The notes beneath the pieces are model-generated. The model ran no database searches. It was not told where the DNA came from and saw only the letters and a program-made list of their open reading frames with translations. The position numbers and the translations under genes were made by a program. A DNA stretch of 64,000 nt, taken from the NCBI RefSeq assembly GCF_902859805.1, contig NZ_CADIKC010000001.1, forward strand, positions 930,001 through 994,000, in the 5' to 3' direction. This document shows positions 17,106-26,739 of the stretch, in pieces (position 1 is the stretch's first letter; each line of letters opens with the position of its first letter). This stretch comes from Paraburkholderia sediminicola. GTDB lineage: Bacteria > Pseudomonadota > Gammaproteobacteria > Burkholderiales > Burkholderiaceae.

Positions 17106-19031
17106 TCATATTTCGACGCGCGAGCCCAACTCGATCACCCGGTTTGAATTCAGCTTGAAATAAGCCGCGGGGTTGCCGATATTGTGCGCCATCACGCTGA
17201 ACAGTCGTTCGCGCCACACCGGCATGCCCTTGCCTCCGGTCGCCACCACGGTGGCATGACTGAGGAAATAGGAGACCTTCGCCGGATCGACCACCAGGCC
17301 CTTCGGCTCGCAGTCGCGCAGCGCTTGCGGCAGGCTGGCCACGTCCTTGAAGCCGTAAGTCACTAGAATGCTGTGGCAGTCGTGGCCCAGCGGCGTGATC
17401 GCCACGCGCTGCTCGCGTGGCACGTAGGGCACATCCAGGTTGGTCACGTGCACGAACAGCACACGCTCGTGCAGCACGTGGTTATGCGCCAGGTTGTTGA
17501 CCAGCGCGTGCGGCACGGTGCTCGGGTCGATGGTCAGGAACGCGGCGGTGCCGGGCACGCGTATTGTTTCCTTCGCGAACAGACTGTCCAGGTACTTGCC
17601 CAGCGGCAACGCGCCGGCGTGGATGCTGGCCTCTTCGATCATGAGCGCACGGCCGCGGTGCCAGGTGGACATAACAGTGAACATGATGGCGCCCAGGAGC
17701 AACGGGAACCATCCGCCATCTACGAACTTGAGCAGGTTGGCCGAGAAGAACGCGAGATCGATGACGAAGAAGAAGCCGGTGGCCAGCACGCACAGCAACC
17801 AGTTGTAGTGCCAGGCGTAGCGCACCACGTAAAACGTGAGGAAGGTGGTGATCATCATGGTGCCCGTCACCGCGATACCGTAGGCCGACCCCAGCGCCGT
17901 AGAGGAACCGAAGCCCAGCACCGCCCCCACCACCGCGATCAGCAGCAGCCAGTTGATGGCGGGCACATAGATCTGGCCGACCTCGCGTTCGGAGGTATAG
18001 ACGATACCCATGCGCGGCATGAAGCCGAGTTGCATGGCCTGCTTGGTCATGGAAAACGCGCCGCTGATCACGGCCTGCGACGCGATCACAGTCGCCACCG
18101 TGGCCAGCACCACCATCGGGAACAGCGCCACCGACGGGAAGAGGTGGAAGAAGGGGTTGTCCACAGTCTTGGGGTCCGACAACAGCAGCGCGCCCTGACC
18201 CAGATAGTTGAGCGCCAGCGCGGGCAGCACGAGGCCGAACCACGACAGACGAATCGGCGGCGCGCCGAAGTGGCCCATGTCGGCATACAGCGCCTCGGCG
18301 CCGGTCAGCGCCAGCACCACCGCGCCAAGCGAGACAAAGGCCCGCCAGCCGTTGCGCATCAGGAATTCGAGGCCCACGAACGGGTTGAAAGCATCAAGGA
18401 TGGCCGGCGCGCGGCCGATGCAGAGCAGTCCCGACACCGCAATCACGCCGAACCACAGCACCATCACCGGCCCGAACACCGCGCCGATGCCGGCCGTGCC
18501 ACGCCGCTGCACCAGGAACAAGGCGATCAGCACAACCAGCGCGATCGACACCACGAAGGGCTTGAGCTGCGGCTCCGCCACTTCCAGCCCTTCCACTGCG
18601 CTGAGCACCGAGATGGCCGGCGTGATGACGCCGTCGCCATAGAACAGCGCCGCGCCGAATACGCCGGCGAGCAGCAGCCCGTTGCGCAGCCGGGGCCGGT
18701 CCATTACAGAACTGGAAGCCAGCGCGAGCAGCGCCATGATGCCGCCCTCGCCGTGGTTATGCGCGCGCATGATCAGCGTCACATACTTCAGCGTCACCAC
18801 GATGATCAACGACCAGATGATGAGCGACACCACGCCCAGCACATTGAAGCGGTCGAGCACCAGACCGTGACCGGAGTCGAATACCGTGCTCATGGTGTAG
18901 AGCGGACTGGTGCCGATGTCGCCGAACACGATGCCGATGGCGGCCAGCGCCAGCTTGGGCATCGACCCGTGGCTGGCTTCCGCGACATGGCCGGCAGGGG
19001 CGCCCGGTTGTTGGCCTGAAGACGATTCCAT
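17106..19031 (-). CDS. kup: Low-affinity potassium transporter Kup
   Basis: A 641-residue K+:H+ symporter. The N-terminal signature LALAAIGIVFGDIGTSPLYT, then the GVVSLIIWSLIIVVTLKYV helix, 12 TM segments to about residue 450 and a cytoplasmic C-terminal domain match Kup/TrkD. AGAAGGAG upstream selects ATG 19031; the 56-codon extension upstream is not needed. The DUF2235 gene follows by 16 bases. Confidence 0.95.
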   Translation of the reverse strand: MESSSGQQPGAPAGHVAEASHGSMPKLALAAIGIVFGDIGTSPLYTMSTVFDSGHGLVLDRFNVLGVVSLIIWSLIIVVTLKYVTLIMRAHNHGEGGIMALLALASSSVMDRPRLRNGLLLAGVFGAALFYGDGVITPAISVLSAVEGLEVAEPQLKPFVVSIALVVLIALFLVQRRGTAGIGAVFGPVMVLWFGVIAVSGLLCIGRAPAILDAFNPFVGLEFLMRNGWRAFVSLGAVVLALTGAEALYADMGHFGAPPIRLSWFGLVLPALALNYLGQGALLLSDPKTVDNPFFHLFPSVALFPMVVLATVATVIASQAVISGAFSMTKQAMQLGFMPRMGIVYTSEREVGQIYVPAINWLLLIAVVGAVLGFGSSTALGSAYGIAVTGTMMITTFLTFYVVRYAWHYNWLLCVLATGFFFVIDLAFFSANLLKFVDGGWFPLLLGAIMFTVMSTWHRGRALMIEEASIHAGALPLGKYLDSLFAKETIRVPGTAAFLTIDPSTVPHALVNNLAHNHVLHERVLFVHVTNLDVPYVPREQRVAITPLGHDCHSILVTYGFKDVASLPQALRDCEPKGLVVDPAKVSYFLSHATVVATGGKGMPVWRERLFSVMAHNIGNPAAYFKLNSNRVIELGSRVEI

Positions 19032-19232
19032 GAATGGCTCCTTCTCAGTGGGTGGGGCCCCCAGCCAGCGAACGGTGCGCCGGCGCTCAAGCGCCTGGCG
19101 GCCCGTCTGGTCACGCTGATCCTTCTGCAATGGGCTGATCAGCGGACGGCCTGTCGGTGACAGCGTACAGAATAAAGGGCGCGGTTCAAAGCCAGGCATC
19201 TCCTTAGGATCAACCAGCAGAACAGGTCCGCC

Positions 19233-19355
19233 TCAATGGGTCTCCGGCCATTCACCCATGATGAACAGAAACTGTGTCGCCTGTGAGGAGATGTTCAGCT
19301 TCCTGTAAAGATTGCGCCGATGAGCTTTGGTAGTGAGGCGGATCGACGTATTGCG
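19233..19355 (-). pseudogene. Remnant of a LuxR-type helix-turn-helix
   Basis: On the minus strand, 40 codons end at TGA 19233-19235 and read SIRLTTKAHRRNLYRKLNIS with SSQATQFLF after it. This is the recognition helix and last helix of a LuxR/NarL HTH. A TGA at 19356-19358 closes the frame upstream, and RLAN-like codons continue in another frame, so the rest is lost or frameshifted. It is the only coding trace in the 446-base gap between kup and the SDR gene. Confidence 0.65.
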
Positions 19356-19477
19356 TCAGCGTTGGATTGGCCAGCCGACATCGGGATCCTGTTAGTTCTT
19401 TTCATACGATGACGTCACCACTTCAACCGAACGGGAAATGGCCAGATAGTCATGGTGACAATCACGGAGGTTTCACT

Positions 19478-20365
19478 ATGCGTATCTTTCTGACGGGCGC
19501 GACAGGCTTCATCGGCGCGGCCATCGTTCCCGAACTCATCAACGCGGGTCATCATGTGATCGGCATGACGCGTTCGGATACGGGAGCACAAGCGCTTATC
19601 GATGCTGGTGCGGAGGTGCATCGCGGAACCCTGGAGGATCCGGAGAGCCTGCGCAGCGGCGCCGCAAAAGCAGATGCCGTCATCCACACGGCATTCGATC
19701 ACGATTTCTCACGATTCGTGGAGAACTGCGAAAAGGACAAGCGAGCGATCGCGGCACTCGGTTCGGTGCTCGCTGGGTCCGACCGTCCTCTCATCATCAC
19801 GTCGGGGACCGGCATGGGTAGCGGCGAGCATGGCCAACTGGCGACCGAGGATGTCTTTAATATCAGTCATCCCAATCCGCGGATCGCATCTGAGGTTGCG
19901 GGGAATGCTCTCCTGGAGGCGGGTGTCAACGTATCGGTGGTACGCCTGCCTCAGGTTCACAACCCGTTCAAGCAGGGTCTCATCTCGCCGCTCGTTGCTA
20001 TCGCTCGGGACAAAGGCGTCTCCGCCTTCGTAGGCGAGGGCCGTAACCGCTGGCCGGCCGGCCATCTCTCCGATGTCGCGCGTCTCTATCGGCTCGCCGT
20101 AGAAAAGCGCCAGCAGGGGGCTCGATATCATGCGGTTGGCGAAGAAGGGATCAGTAGCCGCGAAATCGCCGAGGCGCTTGGCCGGGGTCTGAACTTGCCC
20201 GTCGTTTCGATCAGCCCGGATGAAGCGGCATCGCATTTTGGATGGATGGCAATGTTCGTCGGATTGGATATGCCGGCTTCCAGTGTCCAGACTCAGGCTC
20301 GGTTGAACTGGCATCCGACTGGGCCGACGCTCATCGCCGATCTCAACGAAGCGCGGTACGTCTAG
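19478..20365 (+). CDS. SDR family oxidoreductase (atypical/extended type)
   Basis: A 295-residue NAD(P)-binding protein with an N-terminal GATGFIGAAIVPELINAGH Rossmann motif (about 7-25), VIHTAFDHDFS in the nucleotide-site region and a C-terminal Leu-rich segment. It resembles the NAD-dependent epimerase/dehydratase-like atypical SDRs. A YxxxK pair is not obvious at the usual place; the corresponding segment is ITSGTGMGSG, so catalysis may be unusual. CGGAGG 8 bases upstream sets the ATG at 19478. It converges on yciH across a strong hairpin. Confidence 0.88.
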   Translation: MRIFLTGATGFIGAAIVPELINAGHHVIGMTRSDTGAQALIDAGAEVHRGTLEDPESLRSGAAKADAVIHTAFDHDFSRFVENCEKDKRAIAALGSVLAGSDRPLIITSGTGMGSGEHGQLATEDVFNISHPNPRIASEVAGNALLEAGVNVSVVRLPQVHNPFKQGLISPLVAIARDKGVSAFVGEGRNRWPAGHLSDVARLYRLAVEKRQQGARYHAVGEEGISSREIAEALGRGLNLPVVSISPDEAASHFGWMAMFVGLDMPASSVQTQARLNWHPTGPTLIADLNEARYV

Positions 20366-20382
20366 TCATCTTTGTTGATCTG

Positions 20383-20416
20383 CCCGCGGCGCAGCGGAAT
20401 CAATCTGCGCCGCGGG
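20383..20416. terminator. Bidirectional hairpin between convergent genes
   Basis: CCCGCGGCGCAG (20383-20394) and CTGCGCCGCGGG (20405-20416) form a perfect 12-bp GC stem with a 10-nt loop, centred between the SDR stop (20365) and the yciH stop (20436). Confidence 0.65.
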
Positions 20417-20435
20417 TCGATGCTCAACGAAGCGA

Positions 20436-20798
20436 TTAACCCCCGGCGCGCTTCGCGCTGTGGCCGTACTTCTTTAGCGCTTCGATGATCCGCTCGCAAT
20501 GGTCACCCTGCACTTCAATCACGCCATCCTTGACCGTTCCACCAGAACCGCAGGCCGTGCGCAATTGCTTGCCTAACGAGGCCAATGCAAGAGGATCGAG
20601 CGCCAACCCCTTAACGATCGTCACACTTTTCCCACCCCGGCCCTTGGTCTCGCGTGACACTCGCACCACGCCATCGCCTACCGGCAATTTTCTCGCAACT
20701 GTCTTGCAGATGCATTCCGCGATCACCTGTCTGCATTCGGGACACATCTGCCCGCCATCGGTCGAATAGACGAGGCCGCCTTTTGAACTATGTTTCAT
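20436..20798 (-). CDS. yciH: SUI1/eIF1-like translation initiation factor YciH
   Basis: A 120-residue protein. The N-terminal part has a four-cysteine cluster (CPECRQVIAECIC) and the rest is the SUI1 fold (GRGGKSVTIVKGLAL, then LRTACGSGGTVKDGVIEVQGDH and a C-terminal helix). YciH-type proteins are thought to help discriminate start codons on the ribosome. The size and the GSGGTVKDG loop are typical. Confidence 0.93.
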   Translation of the reverse strand: MKHSSKGGLVYSTDGGQMCPECRQVIAECICKTVARKLPVGDGVVRVSRETKGRGGKSVTIVKGLALDPLALASLGKQLRTACGSGGTVKDGVIEVQGDHCERIIEALKKYGHSAKRAGG

Positions 20799-20817
20799 GA
20801 TTAGCTACTCAAAGACA

Positions 20818-21183
20818 CTACCTGACTGCGAAACGCCGGCTCGAAATGGATAGGGAGTTACCGTCCGGGTCCTTCGCATTGGCAAAACTGTAGCCATCCG
20901 CTTGATGAGTTGCACCAAATTCAAGACCGTCTTTCGCGCATCGGCTCTTGAAGCCTTCGACGTCATCCATGTCGAACACCAACTTCACCGTAGCCTGCCC
21001 TGACCTTACTCCCTTCGCGGCTTGATGGACCATGATGATGACGCCTCCGTGCGGCGATACGAGTTCGGCAATACGACCGTCGTCATCGAACTTATAGGCG
21101 AAATCGAAGTATCGTTCGTAGAACACACAGGTTTTTTTCACGTCTTTCGCGTACAGCAATATCCGGTTCAGAGACGGACCCAT
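20818..21183 (-). CDS. VOC (glyoxalase/dioxygenase fold) protein
   Basis: A 121-residue vicinal-oxygen-chelate protein with two beta-alpha-beta-beta-beta modules. It begins LNRILLYAKDVKKTCVFYERYF and ends FANAKDPDGNSLSISSR, the typical DPDGN turn. A metal triad is not fully evident, so activity is uncertain. It lies 19 bases upstream of yciH on the same strand and may be co-transcribed with it. Confidence 0.88.
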   Translation of the reverse strand: MGPSLNRILLYAKDVKKTCVFYERYFDFAYKFDDDGRIAELVSPHGGVIIMVHQAAKGVRSGQATVKLVFDMDDVEGFKSRCAKDGLEFGATHQADGYSFANAKDPDGNSLSISSRRFAVR

Positions 21184-21265
21184 CTTTCCCTCGACTATTT
21201 TTGTAAGCTATCGCGCACTGGCCGCCGTTCGTATCGGTTGTGCCGAAGCGGTGCTGATTACTCTG

Positions 21266-22273
21266 CTACGACGGCGCGCTGTTTGGTGCAGTCGTTGTGA
21301 TTACCTGCATCGCTCGACGCCCAGCGTCCGCAAACATTTCACGCAGCCGTTGCCGTTCATCGTCAGTGAGATGTGAAGCCGCGGCCGGCATCGCGAGCAC
21401 CAGTTGCAGCGTCAGATCACCACGCGAGCCGTTGCGGTCGGTGAGTCCATGTCCGCGTAGACGAATCGTGCTGCCCTGTTGCGCGTTCGGCGGAATCGTC
21501 ATCTGGTGCGCGCGGCCCAGGATCTGCGCTTCGAAGTTACCGCCGAGCGTGGCTGTCACGAAATCGACCTGAAGCTCGCTTGCGAGATCCAGACCGTCAC
21601 GACGAAAGGCCGCGCTGCACACAATCGCAACCGAGAAGATCGCGTCGCCGGGCGGACCACCGTTCGGCCCGGGATGACCACCACCTTCGACGACAAGACG
21701 CTGGCCATCCCACACACCCGCTGGAACCTTCACGGTCTCGAACTTCCGGGAGGTTCTGATCCCCGTGCCAAGACACGCTTGACACCGCTCACTCGCCGAC
21801 GGGCGACCGGTACCCCCGCAAGCGGTGCAGTGCATGCCCGAGACCGACAGACCACTGCCGTTGCAGCTCGCGCACTGGGCGCCCCTTTCCTGACATGGGT
21901 GACACGGTCCCCTCACCGCATAGCTCGCTTCGACCTCGCCACCGTGGATCGCGGCTTCGAGCGGCACGAAAAGTTCGATCAGGCAGTTCGCGCCGCGCAT
22001 CGGAGGCGCGCTGCGGTGTTCGCGTGAGTGGGCTGCCTTATCGCGGCGCTCAGTCGATGCCGCCGCCGGACTGGACACGGGCGGCTCACGCTCGCCGGTC
22101 AGAATCTCAAACGCCTCCTGAATACGCTTGAACACTGGCTCGACTGCCGATTCGCGCCCCTTGTTGCGATCAGGGTGATACTTCGCCCTTAGCCGTCGAT
22201 ACGCGCGCTTGACGTCTGCCGGCGACGCAGTGTCCGGCAACTTCAGCCGCCTATAGTATTCGTCAAAACTCAC
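21266..22273 (-). CDS. DnaJ-like co-chaperone without a G/F region
   Basis: About 335 residues. The J domain (residues 1-65) has YYRRLKLPDTASPADVKRAY and the HPD motif (YHPDRN). A Ser/Ala/Arg linker replaces the Gly/Phe region. The zinc-binding part (about 120-170) has four CxxC units at unusually close spacing (CHPC, CASCNGSG, CTACGGTG, CQACLGTG), followed by a DnaJ C-terminal substrate domain (VKVPAGVWDGQRLVVEGGG, then GNFEAQILGRAHQMTIPP). GGGGGA before GTG 22273 supports this start; TTG 22315 and ATG 22288 are alternatives. It is a specialised Hsp40, not the main DnaJ. Confidence 0.85.
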   Translation of the reverse strand: MSFDEYYRRLKLPDTASPADVKRAYRRLRAKYHPDRNKGRESAVEPVFKRIQEAFEILTGEREPPVSSPAAASTERRDKAAHSREHRSAPPMRGANCLIELFVPLEAAIHGGEVEASYAVRGPCHPCQERGAQCASCNGSGLSVSGMHCTACGGTGRPSASERCQACLGTGIRTSRKFETVKVPAGVWDGQRLVVEGGGHPGPNGGPPGDAIFSVAIVCSAAFRRDGLDLASELQVDFVTATLGGNFEAQILGRAHQMTIPPNAQQGSTIRLRGHGLTDRNGSRGDLTLQLVLAMPAAASHLTDDERQRLREMFADAGRRAMQVITTTAPNSAPS

Positions 22274-22606
22274 GCATTTCCCCCGCATTTCTTTCTGTAC
22301 GCGCAAGTCTATCAAGACGCGATGAAAGGACTGCCAGTTGTCAAAGCGTCATCTCATCTGCCGCGCTCAGTCGCCGGACCTTCGCCTTCGCCGCGAACCT
22401 TACAAAGTAATAACTTGAAAGTCTAAAAATACAGCGAATTTGCGCGTAAACGATAATTGGTATGAAGAATAGATTGTGGCTGCCGTTAACTGAGTACATG
22501 GAGCACTTGCCGCATCTCCGGACGGCATTGCCGACTATCCGGCAACGCGCGAGCGTTGCTGGATCTATTTCTTTGTTCCAATTTTTTCACGTTGACGAAG
22601 CAAGCT

Positions 22607-24343
22607 ATGAATATCGGCAATATGAAGCTCGGCGCCAAACTGATCTGCGCCTTTATCCTCGTATCGGTCATCAGTGCCATCGTCAGTGTGATCGGTGTCC
22701 GCAGCATGGGCCAGATCAGCGACAACGCGGACACGACCTATCGAATGGATCTCGTGGGGCTTAACCAGATCCAGCAAGCGAACGCCGATGTACTGAGAAC
22801 CGGTACCTATCTACGCAACGCCATTCTGGCCGCCACTATCGACCAGCGGACTGCCTCGCTAGCCCAGGCTGAAAAGGCCATGGCCTCGGCACGTGAGCAC
22901 CTCAATCAGGCCGAGCCCCTTGTCTACACCGATAAAGGTAAGGCGACCTTCGCCGAGCTCGATCAGGGCTGGCACGACTACATACAGGCTTTCGATGAAA
23001 TGAAAGGCCGGATTAACGCCGCTGGGCTGCAGGATCAGGCTGCCCTGACGGCCTATCTGCTGGGCGAATATCACGAGAAGGGTTTCAAGACCCTGGTCCT
23101 GATGAGCACACTGGTTAATGTGAAGCAGAGCGATGCCCAGGCGACGGCCGGATCTAACGACAAGGTCTACGAGGACGGCCGCAATCTGATGCTTGTTCTG
23201 GTGGTCCTGTCGCTGTTGGTCGGCTGGGGAATCGGCGTCTGGATGGCGCGCAGTCTGACACGGCAACTGGGCACTGAGCCGGCGACAGCCGCCAACCTCG
23301 CCAGAAGCGTGGCAGCCGGCGATCTCAGCGTAAGCATCGACCTCCGGCCTGGCGACACGACCAGCCTCATGGCATCGCTAAAGGCAATGCGTGATGCGCT
23401 GGCGCAGGTCGTGGCTGAAGTCCGCGAGAACGCCGAAGGCGTAGCGACGGCGAGCTCGCAAATCGCACAAGGGAATCTTGATCTGTCGAGCCGCACAGAG
23501 GAGCAGGCGGCATCGCTCGAAGAAACCGCCTCGAGCATCGAAGAACTGACCGCCGCGGTCCGCCACAACACCGACAACGCGAAGCAGGCCGCAACGCTCG
23601 CCGGTACGGCCTCCGGCATCGCACAGCAAGGTGGCGAGGTTGTCGGTCAGGTGGTCGAAACGATGCGCGATATCTCCGCAAGCTCGACCAAAATGTCCGA
23701 GATCATCAGCGTGATCGAGGGGATTGCCTTCCAGACCAACATCCTCGCGCTCAACGCGGCGGTCGAGGCGGCTCGCGCTGGCGAACAGGGTCGCGGCTTC
23801 GCTGTCGTGGCCGGTGAAGTGCGCGCGCTTGCGCAGCGCAGTGCCAGCGCCGCAAAGGAAATCAAGGACTTGATCGCCGATTCGGTCAACCGGGTGGAGG
23901 TGGGTTCGAATCTTGTCGAGCAGGCGGGCGGCACGATCAATGAGATCGTCGCGTCGGTGAAGCGTGTCACCGATATCGTGGGCGAAATCTCGTCGGCGTC
24001 GCAAGAACAGAGCACCGGCATCGAGCAGGTCAACCAGGCCGTCAACCAGATGGACCAGGTCACTCAGCAGAATGCCGCGCTGGTGGAAGAAGCTTCGGCG
24101 GCGGCCCAGTCGATGGCACAGCAGGCTCAGGGCCTGCGTGCAGCGGTGGCCTTCTTCAAGATCGACGTCAGGCGCGCGGCTGTGTCGCCTGCGAACACAC
24201 CCCGGAAGGAGCCGCATCGAAAGCCGCACGCAGCGTCCCCTGCGAGATTGGCAAAGCCCATGGCGACGCCACGTTTAACAGGCGGCGCAAGCACCGTGGT
24301 CACGGCCAGCGCCAGTGAGACTGCCGACTGGCAGACATTCTGA
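22607..24343 (+). CDS. Methyl-accepting chemotaxis protein
   Basis: A 578-residue chemoreceptor: TM1 at about 7-30 ([20 protein letters not shown]), a four-helix-bundle periplasmic sensor (about 35-185), TM2 ([21 protein letters not shown], about 190-210), HAMP, then the signalling domain with the hairpin tip [22 protein letters not shown]. It ends DWQTF, a CheR/CheB docking pentapeptide like NWETF. The sensor looks like the 4HB_MCP type, for which amino acids or small acids are common ligands. ATG 22607 is chosen because it is followed by the usual short N-terminal cytoplasmic stub. It is monocistronic. Confidence 0.93.
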   Translation: MNIGNMKLGAKLICAFILVSVISAIVSVIGVRSMGQISDNADTTYRMDLVGLNQIQQANADVLRTGTYLRNAILAATIDQRTASLAQAEKAMASAREHLNQAEPLVYTDKGKATFAELDQGWHDYIQAFDEMKGRINAAGLQDQAALTAYLLGEYHEKGFKTLVLMSTLVNVKQSDAQATAGSNDKVYEDGRNLMLVLVVLSLLVGWGIGVWMARSLTRQLGTEPATAANLARSVAAGDLSVSIDLRPGDTTSLMASLKAMRDALAQVVAEVRENAEGVATASSQIAQGNLDLSSRTEEQAASLEETASSIEELTAAVRHNTDNAKQAATLAGTASGIAQQGGEVVGQVVETMRDISASSTKMSEIISVIEGIAFQTNILALNAAVEAARAGEQGRGFAVVAGEVRALAQRSASAAKEIKDLIADSVNRVEVGSNLVEQAGGTINEIVASVKRVTDIVGEISSASQEQSTGIEQVNQAVNQMDQVTQQNAALVEEASAAAQSMAQQAQGLRAAVAFFKIDVRRAAVSPANTPRKEPHRKPHAASPARLAKPMATPRLTGGASTVVTASASETADWQTF

Positions 24344-24678
24344 ACGGAGCAACGCGTTCAAGCTGGACGACAACCCGTAGTCGAACGGACCGAGGTTCGC
24401 GATTCACGCGCGCCGCATGGTCGATAACACCTCGCAGCGCTCGCCTCAGCCATTGAGGCAGTGCATGCGAGCGACGTCGCAACCGAGAAAGAGTACTCAC
24501 GGATGGAGACACGGGCCCGTTTCAGGCGGGCTCGATGAAGCAGCACGGGACGCGATTGCAACCGCTGTGCAACGCGTTCAGGGCCGTCTCGCTGTCTCCA
24601 CATACCGGCGTTGTGCCGCCGGCTTCGTCACGTTGCTCTTTCGAGGGTCACGCGCGACGTCCGGATGAGGGATAGCGA

Positions 24679-24706
24679 GATCCGATTATTGGTTTCTACT
24701 CGGATC
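24679..24706. promoter_or_regulatory. Inverted repeat before the ThDP-enzyme gene
   Basis: GATCCGA (24679-24685) and TCGGATC (24700-24706) are perfect 7-bp inverted copies, 14 bases upstream of the start codon. This is a possible operator. The rest of the 24344-24719 gap shows no gene I can support. Confidence 0.35.
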
Positions 24707-24719
24707 GTACTCAAAAAAT

Positions 24720-26462
24720 ATGGAATCACACGCTCCTCTCAATGTATCGACAACAGTCGTGAAGTCGCTGGAAGTCGCGAAAATCGACCACGTCTTCCTC
24801 GTGCCGGGGAAGATGATCTACCCACTGCTGGATGCAATCGACAAGTCGCCATCGATCCGCGGCATTGTTTGTGCGCATGAGACCAGCAGTGCTTTCATGG
24901 CTGACGGTTATGCACGGGCCAGCCGGAAATTTGGCGTGTGCGTAGGAATATCCGGACCAGGCACCATGAATTTCGTGCCCGGAATGGCGGCCGCTCACGC
25001 AGACCAGATTCCCATGCTCTATATCGCCGGAGGGGTTTCGTCGCGTGCGGAAGGCAAAGGCGCGTTCCAGGACGCGACGCAGAGCGGTATTTTCGAAAGC
25101 GGCGTGGTGAGGAGCCTGGTCGAAAATGTCGTTGAACTGAAGAACAAAGACAATCTTCAAGCCGAAATGCGTCGCGCCACAGATGGGTTGAACTGGATGC
25201 GTCGAGCGCAGTCTTTCGTGAGCATTCCCGTCGACGTTCAACGGCAGGAAGTGCTAGCCGGCCACAACGCATCACGGCAACCGTACGATCATGACGAGTT
25301 CAACGCCTGCGAGGTCCCCGCGAACCGCGCTGCGTTGGAGGCGTTGTGCAACCGGTATCTGCTCAAATCGAAGAGAGTCGCTTTCCTGATCGGCAGTCGC
25401 GGCAATGACCCGGAAACCGCGAAGGTCCTGCTCGAGGTGGCCGAAAAATTCTGCATTCCTGTTGCGACCACGCTATCGGGAAAGGGTGCGTTTCCTGAAG
25501 ATCATGTCCTTTCGCTCGGCGTGTACGGATTCTCGGGCCACTCGCGGGCCGTTCGCGTCATCAACTCGGACGAACTCGACGTGCTCGTCGTATTCGGCAG
25601 CGATCTGAATCAGCGCGACAGCATGAACTGGACAGAAAAGCTCTCTGCCTGGAAGGAACTGATCATCTTCGACGATAGCTTCGACGCACCCGCGACGGGG
25701 CATGTCGCGCGCAGTAGGGTTTTCTCCGGGATTGGCGCCACATTCCGCTTGCTGTCCCAGATGGACACAAACCGGAGTGCCGACTTTCACACGGTGCTGG
25801 AAAGAAGAAAGGCATGGGTCGCCGAGGTCAACCAGACCCCGCTGTACGACTATAAGTTCGAGCAACCCGGTGGCCGGGGTTCAGATGGCGATCAATCGCT
25901 CTATACGGGAGACGTCGTCAAGCAACTGTGTCAACTCCTGCCGAAGGATGCAAACGTTGTCGTGGATTCCGGCGCCCACCGGATATTCATGGCCCACTAC
26001 TGGCTCTCGTCGGGTATTGGCAACTATTTCTCATCTAGTTCCCTTGCGCCGATGGGTTGGGCAGTCGCCGCCGGGATCGGCGTCAAGCTTGCGGCTCCGG
26101 AGCGCCCGTGTGTCGTAGTAACCGGAGACGGATGCATGCTGATGCACGGCATGGAGATCCAGACCGCAGCCCGATACGGCGTAAAGGTGCTTTACGTCGT
26201 GTTGAACAATGCTGCGCATGGCGCGGTCCACATCGACGCAATCAGCAATGGCTCTATTCCCGCGCAGTTCAGCGAACTGCCGAGTCATGATTGGGCCGCT
26301 TTTGCCGCTTCGCTCGGTGTCGCGTCGCGCAGGGTCGAGCGCCTCGATGACCTGGCAGATGCGCTCGGCGAGGCGTCTCAGCTTAACGGTCCATTCATGA
26401 TTGAAGTGATGACCGGCGTTTTTCCGGCACCGAACCGGTACTACGCGGAATGCGCGGCTTGA
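24720..26462 (+). CDS. Thiamine-diphosphate-dependent enzyme, acetolactate synthase/decarboxylase-like
   Basis: A 580-residue three-domain ThDP enzyme. The catalytic Glu is in CAHETSSAFMADGYAR (about 58), the central domain has an FLIGSRGNDPETAKVLLEVA nucleotide-binding-like helix, and the cofactor motif is TGDGCMLM with NN 26 residues later (LNNAAHGAV). The family includes acetolactate synthase, benzoylformate decarboxylase and glyoxylate carboligase. The FAD-binding segment is not convincing, so a decarboxylase or carboligase of 2-oxo acids is the fair call. No clear Shine-Dalgarno is present. It converges on the dihydropyrimidinase operon with a 49-base gap and could process its 2-oxo acid product. 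Confidence 0.88.
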   Translation: MESHAPLNVSTTVVKSLEVAKIDHVFLVPGKMIYPLLDAIDKSPSIRGIVCAHETSSAFMADGYARASRKFGVCVGISGPGTMNFVPGMAAAHADQIPMLYIAGGVSSRAEGKGAFQDATQSGIFESGVVRSLVENVVELKNKDNLQAEMRRATDGLNWMRRAQSFVSIPVDVQRQEVLAGHNASRQPYDHDEFNACEVPANRAALEALCNRYLLKSKRVAFLIGSRGNDPETAKVLLEVAEKFCIPVATTLSGKGAFPEDHVLSLGVYGFSGHSRAVRVINSDELDVLVVFGSDLNQRDSMNWTEKLSAWKELIIFDDSFDAPATGHVARSRVFSGIGATFRLLSQMDTNRSADFHTVLERRKAWVAEVNQTPLYDYKFEQPGGRGSDGDQSLYTGDVVKQLCQLLPKDANVVVDSGAHRIFMAHYWLSSGIGNYFSSSSLAPMGWAVAAGIGVKLAAPERPCVVVTGDGCMLMHGMEIQTAARYGVKVLYVVLNNAAHGAVHIDAISNGSIPAQFSELPSHDWAAFAASLGVASRRVERLDDLADALGEASQLNGPFMIEVMTGVFPAPNRYYAECAA

Positions 26463-26511
26463 ACAGCAGCTATCAAGGTGCAACTGTCGTTTGCGCAGTC
26501 GGGTCAACTTT

Positions 26512-26733
26512 CTAGCGACAGCAGCTGCAGCCACCTTGATGCCTTAAGCCATAAGCCCCTTCTTCCGCCGGCACGGTCTCGCCACGCTGCGCCAGCAACA
26601 CCGTCGCACCGCTGGCGATGCGCGGCGACAGCAGGCCGCACTCCGGGCACGGCGTTCGCTCATCACGCCTCGCGACCGGGCGGATGGAATCGAACGTCCC
26701 GCATGCGTCGCAGGCATATTCATAGATTGGCAT
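26512..26733 (-). CDS. FmdB family zinc-ribbon protein
   Basis: A 73-residue protein starting MPIYEYACDACG, the FmdB/CxxC_CxxC_SSSS signature, with a second pair CPEC (about 33) and a Cys-rich tail (GGCSCC). FmdB-type proteins are small putative regulators or accessory proteins often encoded beside amidases and formamidases. Here it starts 6 bases after the dihydropyrimidinase stop, at the end of the six-gene operon, which fits that habit. Confidence 0.88.
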   Translation of the reverse strand: MPIYEYACDACGTFDSIRPVARRDERTPCPECGLLSPRIASGATVLLAQRGETVPAEEGAYGLRHQGGCSCCR

Positions 26734-26739
26734 GACGCT

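Noticed and set aside
17373..19019. A 548-codon plus-strand frame opposite kup
   Set aside because: It is His/Gln/Arg-rich with no family resemblance, and lies wholly antisense to the well-supported Kup gene. High GC content leaves such frames open by chance.
22400..22606. A sigma-28 (FliA) promoter before the chemoreceptor
   Set aside because: A TAAA and a CGATAA are present (about 22424 and 22450), but the distance between them is several bases too long for a consensus promoter.
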